Positions 7,597-14,876 of a DNA stretch of 64,000 nt are shown here, in pieces. The notes under the pieces were generated by a model that saw only the letters and a program-made list of their open reading frames with translations, made no database searches and was not told the origin of the DNA. The stretch comes from JADFXI01 sp963784135 (GTDB lineage Bacteria > Nitrospirota > Thermodesulfovibrionia > Thermodesulfovibrionales > Dissulfurispiraceae): contig CAWAQG010000004.1 of NCBI GenBank assembly GCA_963784135.1, positions 372,001 through 436,000 on the forward strand, written 5' to 3'. Within the stretch, counting starts at the first letter, position 1, and each line of letters starts with the position of its first letter. The position numbers were made by a program, and so were the translations under genes.

Positions 7597-7857
7597 ATGA
7601 CTATGGCTGACGAAGAAAAAGCCTTCGCCGAACAATTGGCATAGGAAATAGCCCGGAACAAAGACGCCATCGCCAAAATCTTTGATAGAAGCAAGGTAGG
7701 GCAGTGCAGCGGCAAGTGCAAAGGCTTTAAGGAAGATGACATGGGAAACTTGTGCCCGGATTGCTTTCGCCGGGCCTTAGAGGAAGAATCAGAAGAAATA
7801 TTTTCAGTGTCTCCGGAGATGGGGTTACTGAGGGATGCAATGAACAACAAAAGCTGA
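7597..7857 (+). pseudogene. Small Cys-rich protein ORF (86 codons) interrupted by TAG at codon 16
   Basis: From the ATG at 7597 the frame reads MTMADEEKAFAEQLA, then TAG (7642-7644), and continues without interruption for 70 more codons to TGA at 7855-7857. The second part is clearly protein-like: charged helices flank a possible metal-binding knot with Cys in QCSGKCKGF and LCPDCFRR (C-x3-C and C-x2-C). The amber codon replaces what was probably Glu or Gln. Either the gene is newly dead, or the codon is read through; the simple answer is a pseudogene. An internal ATG at 7741 would skip half of the Cys motif. I do not recognise the family. A copy of the 120 bp repeat begins directly after the stop. 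Confidence 0.5.
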
Positions 7858-8034
7858 GACGGTTTCGTATAAAGTCCAGATTAGGCGTCGCCCTGCACTC
7901 CTCGTCTGACGGTCTCGTAGAAAGACCAGATGCTGCGTTGCTCTGCGCCCTTCATCATTGCGGAGTACCGGACGGTACACCTCATTCCTCAGGTCTTGCG
8001 CGTCTTGCCTCTGGCACTTTGTACGAAACTGTTA
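7858..8034. repeat. 120 bp dispersed repeat, copy 1, with its left half duplicated
   Basis: GACGGTTTCGTATAAAG at the left pairs imperfectly with the right end CTTTGTACGAAACTGTT. About 48 bases in, the left-end motif starts again (GACGGTCTCGTAGAAAG, 7908-7924) and then runs through the full repeat body (TGCGGAGTACCGGACGGTAC, CCTCATTCCTCAGG). It is related to copies at 9149-9262 and 13187-13306. Like them, it begins right after a stop codon. Confidence 0.8.
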
Positions 8035-8112
8035 GGGTTAAACGGAGGTGCATCTTATCTTGGCGGTAGTATAGCCCTTGCTCTTACATACGCCACTGAC
8101 GTATAATAAAAC

Positions 8113-8739
8113 ATGGTTATTATTGAGACCCCGATATTCACAAAACGAATTAAGGAATTAATATCGGATGAGGACTATCGGCTTTTACAGACTCATTTGG
8201 TTAACAGGCCGGATGCCGGAAAAATAATACCGGGCAGCGGCGGGATCAGAAAGCTCCGTTGGTCTGCCGGTGGGCATGGAAAGAGAGGCGGTAGCAGAGT
8301 TATTTATTATTGGTTCGTATCCAAAGATGCTATCCTGCTTCTTTTTGCTTACCCGAAAAGCGAGCAGGACGATTTGACAACGGACCAGCTTAGGCAACTG
8401 AAAAAGATTATAGAAAAAGGAGTACCTATGAAAAAAGAACTGTTTGAAGAGTTACTTGAAAGCGTTAAGCAGGGCGCTGCTATCGTGAAGGGCAAAATGA
8501 AACCCTCCCGCAGCAGTAAGTTTCCTGAGTCCGAGGTGAAGAAAATACGTGAACAATACGGCTTATCTCAGGACAAGTTCGCGTCGCTTATGGGGATAAG
8601 CGTGGCTACACTCCGCAACTGGGAACAAGGGAGACGCAAACCTGAAGGACCATCCCGTATATTGTTGAGAGTTGCCGCTAAACATCCTGAAGCTATACTG
8701 GACATTACGAGACGCAAGGCCGGTATCTCAAAGCGTTGA
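8113..8739 (+). CDS. HigB-HigA type toxin-antitoxin encoded as one continuous ORF (208 aa)
   Basis: Residues 1-104 match the RelE/HigB-type toxin of the kind that cleaves mRNA on the ribosome: ETPIFTKRIKELISDEDYRLLQ, GIRKLRW, GKRGGSRVIYYWF, and AYPKSEQDDLT near its end. Residues 106-208 match the HigA antitoxin with an XRE helix-turn-helix (LSQDKFASLMGISVATLRNWEQGRRKPEG). In ordinary pairs the toxin stops just before or over the antitoxin ATG. Here no stop intervenes (KKIIEKGVPMKKELFEELL). However, AAAAAGGAG precedes the internal ATG at 8428 at good spacing, so a free antitoxin could still be made. It lies between repeat copy 1 and a dead resolvase, consistent with horizontal gain. Confidence 0.85.
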   Translation: MVIIETPIFTKRIKELISDEDYRLLQTHLVNRPDAGKIIPGSGGIRKLRWSAGGHGKRGGSRVIYYWFVSKDAILLLFAYPKSEQDDLTTDQLRQLKKIIEKGVPMKKELFEELLESVKQGAAIVKGKMKPSRSSKFPESEVKKIREQYGLSQDKFASLMGISVATLRNWEQGRRKPEGPSRILLRVAAKHPEAILDITRRKAGISKR

Positions 8740-9146
8740 GCAACTCGTGACCGCTCTCCGCGAGAGTTTATAAAATACGCAATCTACTTGTGAGCCTCAA
8801 GGATTCTATAGAGGTTGCAGTTTCACCTCTTAGCAGCGCTCGCAGAATTTGAGCGCGAGAACATCCGGGAGAACGTCAAGGCGGGGATCGAGAACGCCCG
8901 GAGGAAGGGAAAGCAAATAGGCAGAAAGGGACTCGCACCCATCGAACGGAAAAAGATTATCGAGGCATACGAGCAGGACCCGGCGCAATCGCTCAGGAGT
9001 ATAGCAAAGCAGGCCAACAGTAGGTGCCTCTAGGCACGAGGGCGAAACTTATCAGTACCACACGGACGTTAAACGACTACAAGGCGGGATTGCTGGACAG
9101 GGACGGTTTTCGCTATCAGTCCCCTTTAGTAAGCTGCAAAAACTAA
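8732..9146 (+). pseudogene. Serine resolvase/invertase, C-terminal remnant with several frameshifts
   Basis: Fragments of a small serine recombinase appear in changing frames: SVEQLVTALRE (8732-8764), VSLKDSIE (8790 on), then FHLLAALAEFERENIRENVK continuing to SLRSIAKQAN (about 8820-9020), and finally a fragment with RTLNDYKAGLLDRDGFRYQ ending in TAA at 9144-9146. In an intact enzyme these follow one another: the end of the catalytic domain, the long helix E, and the DNA-binding HTH. The N-terminal catalytic Ser region is missing. The last break coincides with an inserted short hairpin motif (9014-9036). The relic begins inside the last codons of the HigBA ORF. Confidence 0.75.
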
Positions 9147-9148
9147 AC

Positions 9149-9262
9149 GGTCTCGTAAAAAGCCCATATGCGGCGTTGCACTGCATCCCTCGTCACTGCG
9201 GAGTACCGACAGGTACACCTCGTTCCTCGGAATTTGTGCGCCTATGAACTTTTTACGAGACC
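9149..9262. repeat. 120 bp dispersed repeat, copy 2
   Basis: Perfect 14-base terminal inverted repeats, GGTCTCGTAAAAAG (9149-9162) and CTTTTTACGAGACC (9249-9262). The body reads CATATGCGGCGTTGC, CTCGTCACTGCGGAGTACC, CACCTCGTTCCTCGG. It starts three bases after the resolvase relic's stop codon. The perfect ends suggest a small non-autonomous element or a strong hairpin. Confidence 0.85.
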
Positions 9263-9595
9263 TTTTGTTGAGACATGCTGCAAATTAACATTCGCCTATG
9301 AGAAAGAGCACGAAAGAGATAGATGTCATTTCTTTTCTTTGAATATGGTCAGTTCTATCGTATTAATAATTGTGCTGTACCAACAGTAGGTGCCTTAAGC
9401 ACCAAAAACAGGTGTTTTTGGAACAGCCAAACAATGCAGAGGAGAGATAAATAAAATAAATTAATATTTGATCCCCGCAGAAAAACAACCCCGTACTGTC
9501 TGAATTGCAGTTCACATAATTTCGATCATTGCATTTATCCCCTGATTTAGTTACATTCTAAGGGGAACCGTTGGAGACAGTGCGTAAGGAGCAAT
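9263..9595. other. Gene-free stretch with a compound palindrome (9380-9421)
   Basis: No supported gene. CCAACAGTAGGTGCCT at 9380-9395 is an exact second copy of the 16 bases at 9014-9029 in the resolvase relic. It runs into the hairpin GGTGC/GCACC (9389-9403), which abuts the palindrome CCAAAAACA-gg-TGTTTTTGG (9402-9421). Further right, TTGCAT (about 9532) and TACATT (about 9555), 17 bases apart, could be the ubiB promoter. That reading is weak. Confidence 0.5.
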
Positions 9596-11215
9596 ATGGC
9601 GCGAATTCATTATAAAAAGAGATTTCTGAAGGGGCTGCTCATAGCCGTAAGAATTCTTGTCTCATACAGGATTGCCCGTGTCACCGGGGTGTTTCTCTCT
9701 CGTGAACGCAAATCAGCCCTCCTCAAAGGGCTCCACAGGAGAAACGCGGCGCTCATAAAAGAGAAAGCCCTCGAAATGAAGGGCGTTATGATTAAGGTCG
9801 GTCAGTTCCTTAGTTCGCGGAAGGACTTTCTTCCGGATGAATATATCGAAGAACTCTCGGAATTGCAGGACCAGGTGCCGCCACATGATTTCGGTGAGAT
9901 ACGGCAGAGAATAATCGATGAGCTTGGATCGGCCCCCGAGGACATCTTCTCCGAATTCGAAAAAGATCCCATCGCCGCGGCATCCCTCGGACAGGTGCAC
10001 AGGGCCGTTCTGAAAGACGGGCGGGAAGCTGCTGTCAAAGTTCAATACCCCGGCATAGAAAAAATCATAGAAACGGACATCAAAATGTTCGAGGTCCTTA
10101 TATATCTCATGCGCGGCAGGATGGGCTGGATCAATCTGAGGGTCCTCCATGAAGAATTCTCCAAGATTGTTCGGGCCGAACTGGATTACGTACAGGAAGC
10201 AAGAAATGCCGAGAGATTCAGGCTGAATTTCATTTCAGACGAGCAGATAGTCATTCCGAGAGTCTATTGGGAATTCTCAAGAGGGAAGGTACTCACTCTT
10301 GAGTTTGTCGGAGGCATCAAGATAACGGAGTGCGAAGTTATCAAAGCCTCGGGAGTGGACTGCCTGAAGCTGGTCAGCCTCCTCGTGGAAACCTATGCAA
10401 AGATGATTTTTGTCCACGGTTTTTTTCATTGCGATCCGCATCCCGGCAATATATTTATGGGAGAGGGGCCGACGATTGTCTTCGTGGATTTTGGGATGGT
10501 GCAGGCCATATCCGATTCGACAAAGAGGAACCTGCGTAATTATGCCAATGCAATTGTGGAAAACGATGCCACAGGCATAGTGGAAGCGCTTGAGAAGCTG
10601 GGATTTCTCATCGAGGGCGCAGATTATGCGGCGATAGAAAACGTCACCCAGGACCTTATAGATAAATACCGGTACAGCACTCCGGAAGAACTGAAATCCC
10701 TTACGGTGGATGATATAGGCGATGAGATAAATAATGTCCGTGGTGTTATAAATAATTTTCAGGTGCCCAATTATTTCATACTTCTTCTCAGGACAGCCGG
10801 CATGCTGAACGGCATGGCATATCGCCTCAATCCTGATGTGAATATCATCGAGATCGCCAAGCCCTATATCAGGGAGTTTTTCAGGGGGACACGGGAGGAA
10901 AGTATAAACCAGGTCTTCAGCACCCTGAGGAAGAAATTGCTGGAAATCATAGATCTTCCCTCCCAGACCCATGCATTCATCAAAAAAGCCAACAGGGGGG
11001 AACTCTCCTTCAAAATCGGCAAGGCGGAGACGCGGGGTATTGTGGACCGGCTGACATCCCTTTCGGATGTAATGCTCCTCGTGATATTAACTGTTAACGC
11101 CTCCACAGCCGCACTGTTCTTTGCTTTCATGCAGGAGCACAGGCTTTCTCTCGTTGCCGCCGGCTCGGCTGTGTTGCTCAGTCTTTTTTCGGTCTTCAGG
11201 CTGATCAAGAAATAA
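9596..11215 (+). CDS. ubiB: ABC1/UbiB-family atypical protein kinase-like ATPase (539 aa)
   Basis: Member of the UbiB/COQ8 family, membrane-attached ATPases that support quinone synthesis. The family signature KVGQFLSSR lies at residues 67-75, the Ala-rich loop AAASLGQVH at about 127-135, the nucleotide-binding Lys in AAVKVQYPG near 148, DPHPGNIF near 279, and the metal-binding VDFGM near 298. Two hydrophobic helices close the protein (about 490-535) and anchor it in the membrane. AAGGAGC precedes the ATG by 4 bases. With mqnA nearby, the quinone would be menaquinone. It has no obvious operon partner; archease follows after 59 bases. Confidence 0.9.
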   Translation: MARIHYKKRFLKGLLIAVRILVSYRIARVTGVFLSRERKSALLKGLHRRNAALIKEKALEMKGVMIKVGQFLSSRKDFLPDEYIEELSELQDQVPPHDFGEIRQRIIDELGSAPEDIFSEFEKDPIAAASLGQVHRAVLKDGREAAVKVQYPGIEKIIETDIKMFEVLIYLMRGRMGWINLRVLHEEFSKIVRAELDYVQEARNAERFRLNFISDEQIVIPRVYWEFSRGKVLTLEFVGGIKITECEVIKASGVDCLKLVSLLVETYAKMIFVHGFFHCDPHPGNIFMGEGPTIVFVDFGMVQAISDSTKRNLRNYANAIVENDATGIVEALEKLGFLIEGADYAAIENVTQDLIDKYRYSTPEELKSLTVDDIGDEINNVRGVINNFQVPNYFILLLRTAGMLNGMAYRLNPDVNIIEIAKPYIREFFRGTREESINQVFSTLRKKLLEIIDLPSQTHAFIKKANRGELSFKIGKAETRGIVDRLTSLSDVMLLVILTVNASTAALFFAFMQEHRLSLVAAGSAVLLSLFSVFRLIKK

Positions 11216-11274
11216 TTGCTTCCCCATTCTTAATTCTTTTAGTACGCCGGCAATTCTTGTGCTATCATTTTATT

Positions 11275-11688
11275 ATGCAATTCGAGATACTGGATATTTC
11301 AGGGGATGCGGGCATTAAAGCATATGGAAACACTGCCTCTGAGGCATATGCCAATGCCGGCATCGGGATGTATAACCTGATTACCGATATCAGCAGCGTG
11401 GATGAGCGGGAAAGCGTTGATCTTGAAATAAGCGGGGATTCCCCCGAAGGTCTGCTGGTGGCCTTTCTTAATGAGCTGATATTTCTTTTTGATACTCACG
11501 GTTTTATCGGCAGAAGGGTTGAAGTGCCGGAGCTTTCCGGCAGCAGTATACGTGTAATAGTGCATGGCGAAGAGTTTGATCCGCAAAGGCACGAACAGCG
11601 ATTGCTTATCAAGGCTGCCACGTATCATAATATTAAAATAAAACAAGTTGGCGGAGTATGGGAGGTTGAAGTTGTTTTTGATATATAA
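11275..11688 (+). CDS. Archease, activator of RNA ligase RtcB (137 aa)
   Basis: Small acidic protein that helps RtcB become guanylylated and turn over. The start MQFEILDISGDAGIKAYG and the pattern ASEAYANAGIGMYNLITD are typical of archease, which carries a metal site of acidic residues (Asp in SGDAGI and the C-terminal D of VVFDI). A TTG at 11257 would add six residues, but the ATG at 11275 fits the family start. The rtcB gene follows 58 bases later, and the pair is a known two-gene unit. A six-unit heptamer repeat separates the two genes. Confidence 0.88.
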   Translation: MQFEILDISGDAGIKAYGNTASEAYANAGIGMYNLITDISSVDERESVDLEISGDSPEGLLVAFLNELIFLFDTHGFIGRRVEVPELSGSSIRVIVHGEEFDPQRHEQRLLIKAATYHNIKIKQVGGVWEVEVVFDI

Positions 11689-11696
11689 ATAAAACA

Positions 11697-11738
11697 GGCC
11701 ATAGGTCATAGGCGATAGGCAATAGGCAATAGGCAAAA
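11697..11738. repeat. Heptamer repeat, locus 1 (six 7-base units)
   Basis: Six consecutive 7-base units of the type GGCAATA / GGTCATA fill the gap between archease and rtcB. No inverted arm follows here, unlike the other loci. The repeat ends 8 bases before the rtcB ATG and stands where a ribosome site would be expected; none is visible. Confidence 0.9.
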
Positions 11739-11746
11739 ATAAAAAT

Positions 11747-13186
11747 ATGGATAAACTCAAAAGGATAGATGAAAACAGGCTCGAAGTGCCGCGGGATTAC
11801 AAACCCGGCATGAGGACGCGCGGCGTTATCTATGTTGACAGTGCTCTTGAGGAAGCGCTGGAACAGGGCTCTATAGAGCAGGTTGCCAATGTTGCGTCGC
11901 TGCCGGGTATTGTCGGAGCTTCAATGGCGATGCCGGATATACATACCGGCTATGGATTCCCTATAGGCGGTGTGGCGGCGTTTGACATTGAGGCGGGTGT
12001 TATTTCTCCCGGAGGCGTCGGGTATGATATCAACTGCGGGGTGAGGCTTCTGAGAAGCAATCTCGACAGGGAGCATATGCTTCCGCGCATAAAGGAACTG
12101 GTGGATGTTCTTTATAGGGAAATTCCCGCCGGCGTGGGCTCAAAAGGGAAGGTCAGGCTGGGACTCGAGGATGAGGAGAAAGTGCTGCTCAAGGGGGCGC
12201 GCTGGGCTGTTGAAAGAGGCTTTGGCAATACTGCTGATCTTGAACGGATTGAATCAGGCGGCTGCCTTGAAGGGGCCGACCCATCGCTGGTGAGCAGGAA
12301 GGCCTATGACAGGGGCGCCGCGCAACAGGGCACATTGGGCTCGGGAAACCATTTCCTCGAAATCCAGTATGTCGATATAATATACGATGAAGAGGCGGCA
12401 AGGGCACTGAATCTCTTTAGAGATCAGATAACGGTAATGGTCCATACGGGATCACGGGGGTTTGGCCATCAGGTTTGCACAGACTTTCTTGAAGTAATGT
12501 CGCGGGCCGCCAGGAAGTATGGCATTGAACTGCCGGACAGGGAACTTGCCTGCGCGCCTTTCAGCAGTGCCGAGGCGCAGGACTATCTGGCTGCTATGAA
12601 AGCCGCAGCCAATTATGCCTGGGCCAACAGGCAATGTCTTATGCACTGGACACGCGAGGCGTTCATGGCAGTGCTCCGGATGGGGCCGCAAGATTTGGGG
12701 ATGTCGCTTGTCTATGATGTGGCGCATAACATAGCAAAGGTCGAGGAGCATACGGTCAATGGCCGGAAGATGAAATTGGTAATGCACAGAAAAGGCAGTA
12801 CAAGGGCGTTCCCTCCGGGTCATCCCGAGCTTCCGGCTGCATACCGCAATCTCGGTCAACCGGTGCTCATACCCGGAGATATGGGGCGGGCTTCGTTCGT
12901 TCTTCTCGGAACTGAAAAGGCAATGAATGAGACCTTTGGCTCTACCTGCCATGGAGCAGGGAGAATGATGTCCAGGCATCAGGCCATCAGACAGGCAAAG
13001 GGACGCGCCATCTGGAGGGAATTGGCGGACAGGGGGGTCATTGTGAAGTCATCTGGAAGGGAGACGCTTGCAGAAGAGATGCCGGAGGCGTACAAAGACG
13101 TATCAAGTGTAGTGAATGTTGTTCATAACGCAGGCATTTCGAAAAAGGTGGCCCGGCTCAGACCGATAGGCGTCATTAAAGGATGA
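11747..13186 (+). CDS. rtcB: RNA-splicing/repair ligase RtcB (479 aa)
   Basis: GTP- and Mn-dependent ligase that joins 2',3'-cyclic-phosphate and 5'-OH RNA ends. Motifs: MAMPDIHTGYGFPIGG (about 60-75), GGVGYDINCGVRLL with the metal ligands D94 and C97, GTLGSGNHFLEI (about 197-208), HTGSRGFGHQ (about 235), and HRKGSTRAFPPGH (about 347-359), the block that holds the guanylylated His. It ends with the expected HNAGISKKVARLRPIGVIKG. It is full length, with no intein. Together with archease it forms an RNA-repair module. The substrate in this organism is unknown; tRNA or rRNA damaged by ribonuclease toxins is one possibility. Confidence 0.95.
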   Translation: MDKLKRIDENRLEVPRDYKPGMRTRGVIYVDSALEEALEQGSIEQVANVASLPGIVGASMAMPDIHTGYGFPIGGVAAFDIEAGVISPGGVGYDINCGVRLLRSNLDREHMLPRIKELVDVLYREIPAGVGSKGKVRLGLEDEEKVLLKGARWAVERGFGNTADLERIESGGCLEGADPSLVSRKAYDRGAAQQGTLGSGNHFLEIQYVDIIYDEEAARALNLFRDQITVMVHTGSRGFGHQVCTDFLEVMSRAARKYGIELPDRELACAPFSSAEAQDYLAAMKAAANYAWANRQCLMHWTREAFMAVLRMGPQDLGMSLVYDVAHNIAKVEEHTVNGRKMKLVMHRKGSTRAFPPGHPELPAAYRNLGQPVLIPGDMGRASFVLLGTEKAMNETFGSTCHGAGRMMSRHQAIRQAKGRAIWRELADRGVIVKSSGRETLAEEMPEAYKDVSSVVNVVHNAGISKKVARLRPIGVIKG

Positions 13187-13306
13187 CGATTGCGTAAAAA
13201 GTCCATATGCGGCGTTACGCCGCATCCTTCGTCACTGCGGCGTACACAAAGTACGCCTCATTCCTCAGGATTTGCGCGCCTTGCCTATGAACTTTTTACT
13301 CAATCG
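13187..13306. repeat. 120 bp dispersed repeat, copy 3
   Basis: CGATTGCGTAAAAAGT at the left pairs with ACTTTTTACTCAATCG at the right end (15 of 16). The body is close to copy 2: CCATATGCGGCGTTACGCCG, TCGTCACTGCGGCGTAC, CCTCATTCCTCAGGATTTG. It begins at the base after the rtcB stop codon. Confidence 0.85.
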
Positions 13307-13340
13307 TCTGTTATGTAGCAGGATATAACTTTTTTACGAG

Positions 13341-14144
13341 GTGATCAAAATTAACGGCAAGAAGCTTGTCATAGGCAGGATACCATATGCGAATGTGTTC
13401 CCGATTTTTTATGTCCTCGAGCATGAGGTTGACTGCTCGCAATATACATTCGTGGAGGGCGTGCCGTCACGCCTGAACAGGATGCTCAGGGAAGGGGAAG
13501 TGGATATCAGTCCCTCCTCATCCATAGAATATCTCGGTAACCCCGGACGTTATCGGATAATCGCCAATCATTCTATCAGTTCCAGGGGGCGCGTTGGGAG
13601 CATATTGCTTTTTACCCCAAGGCCTGTTGAAGAGCTGGAAGGCGCCACAGTCTTTGCTTCATCACAGTCCGAAACATCGGTTGCTCTCCTTAAGATCGTA
13701 CTCAGGAGGTTTTACGGCTTGTCTGCAACGGTCGAGACAGTGCCTAATCCCATACAATCCGGAGCTGGAGGAGCGGCTTTTCTTTTGATCGGCGACGATG
13801 CATTGAGGCAGCAGGCAATAGTCTCCCACCCTTATCCTTTTGTATACGACCTCGGCGAGATATGGTACCGGCAAACCGGCCTGCCCTTTGTTTTTGCGCT
13901 CTGGATCGTCAGGAAGGACATCCCCGGCAAAGAAGAGCTTGTCGATAAATTTACGGCAGACCTTGACAGGGCCAAAGAGACTGCCCTGAAAAAGCTTCCG
14001 GAGATTGCGAGATATGCGCCAATACGGTCGTTCATGACAGAGGAAGATATTCTGTCTTACTGGAAACAACTCGATTACGAGCTTTCAGCCGAGCACAAGA
14101 AAGGCCTCGCATTGTTTGACCGGTATCGGCAAGAGGTTTCATAG
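13341..14144 (+). CDS. mqnA: Chorismate dehydratase MqnA, futalosine menaquinone pathway (267 aa)
   Basis: Removes water from chorismate to give 3-enolpyruvylbenzoate, the first step of the futalosine route. The sequence has the periplasmic-binding-protein fold of MqnA: KLVIGRIPYANVFPIFY at the start, EVDISPSSSIEYLGNPGRYRII (the DxxSS substrate loop), FASSQSETSVALLKIVL and LGEIWYRQTGLPFVFALWIVR. GTG at 13341 is the only start giving the full N-terminus; ACGAGG touches it, so translation may be weak. No other mqn gene is in the window. The gene stands alone between repeat copy 3 and a MITE-like element. Confidence 0.9.
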   Translation: MIKINGKKLVIGRIPYANVFPIFYVLEHEVDCSQYTFVEGVPSRLNRMLREGEVDISPSSSIEYLGNPGRYRIIANHSISSRGRVGSILLFTPRPVEELEGATVFASSQSETSVALLKIVLRRFYGLSATVETVPNPIQSGAGGAAFLLIGDDALRQQAIVSHPYPFVYDLGEIWYRQTGLPFVFALWIVRKDIPGKEELVDKFTADLDRAKETALKKLPEIARYAPIRSFMTEEDILSYWKQLDYELSAEHKKGLALFDRYRQEVS

Positions 14145-14190
14145 CTGGACCAGGCGCTGTCAAAGAAAAACAGCACTACCCCTGTCTTGA

Positions 14191-14385
14191 CAGGGCAAAC
14201 GCACTATGTGTTTTTCGAGTAAAAACTAACTGCAATATTGCCATAAACTCCAAAATTTCGGCTTATAAGTCGTCATTCCCGCAGTTCGTTAGCGGGAATC
14301 CAGGTTATTTGTGTCTGGATGCCCGATTAAGAACTTCGGGCATGACGAAAATTTCGGCTTTCCGGCGCATAGTGCGTTTGCCCTG
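14191..14385 (+). mobile_element. 195 bp MITE-like element, copy A
   Basis: Perfect 18-base terminal inverted repeats: CAGGGCAAACGCACTATG (14191-14208) and its complement (14368-14385). Inside are a hairpin around ATTCCCGC/GCGGGAAT and another around TGCCCGA/TCGGGCA. A near-identical copy lies inverted at about 51352-51547; I count only two substitutions in the body. CCCTGTCTT occurs just outside both ends (14180-14188 and 14386-14394); extended to 11 bases (10 of 11 identical) it could be a target duplication. No coding capacity, so movement would need a transposase elsewhere. The rest of 14145-14504 holds only the yajC leader. Confidence 0.85.
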
Positions 14386-14504
14386 CCCTGTCTTCACATA
14401 TTTCTTGCGATTTATAGGCTGTTTTATGTTAGGATATATGTCGAATTTCCTGAGCTTCCTTTTGTAAAAGCATTAAAAACTATTGTCGAATACGGAGGTG
14501 TATC

Positions 14505-14858
14505 ATGATGCATTTATTTGATTTTGTGACAAATGCTTATGCCATGGGTCCGGCGCCCCAGGCCGGCGGCCAGTCAGGCGGCATGGCCGGAATGGTCAGC
14601 AGTCTTCTTCCTCTGATACTTATCTTCGTTGTTTTTTATTTCCTGCTCATACGTCCCCAGCAGAAGAAGGCAAAAGATCACCAGCTTATGCTCGAAAGTA
14701 TTAAGAAGGGCGACAAAGTCATCACCGCGGGAGGTATTTACGGTGTAGTTGAAAGTGTAGGCACTAATACGCTTGTCCTGAAAATAGCGGAAAACGTCAA
14801 GGTAAAGTTCGGTAAGGGCTATATCGCGTCGGTGCGTTCGGCATCGGATGAGGATTAA
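14505..14858 (+). CDS. yajC: Preprotein translocase subunit YajC (117 aa)
   Basis: Small partner of SecDF at the SecYEG channel. After a short, slightly extended N-terminus with a Gly/Gln-rich patch there is one transmembrane helix (LLPLILIFVVFYFLLIRPQQKK, about residues 36-57). A cytoplasmic domain follows with the family motif LESIKKGDKVITAGGIYGVV. GGAGGTG precedes the ATGATG start at good spacing; either ATG (14505 or 14508) could be used. secD follows after 18 bases and secF overlaps it, the normal yajC-secD-secF operon. Confidence 0.95.
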   Translation: MMHLFDFVTNAYAMGPAPQAGGQSGGMAGMVSSLLPLILIFVVFYFLLIRPQQKKAKDHQLMLESIKKGDKVITAGGIYGVVESVGTNTLVLKIAENVKVKFGKGYIASVRSASDED

Positions 14859-14876
14859 CAGGAGGATACACGTCTC

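Noticed and set aside
9168..9389. Open frame of 73 codons
   Set aside because: Most of it lies on the 120 bp repeat and no ribosome site or protein-like pattern supports it.
10277..10972. Long open frame on the minus strand across ubiB
   Set aside because: Fully inside a well-supported gene on the other strand; composition is that of a codon-bias shadow. The same holds for the long minus frames across rtcB (12452-12979), nnr/pgeF (25702-26616), the SPOR gene (40507-41424) and the HD gene (42887-43792).
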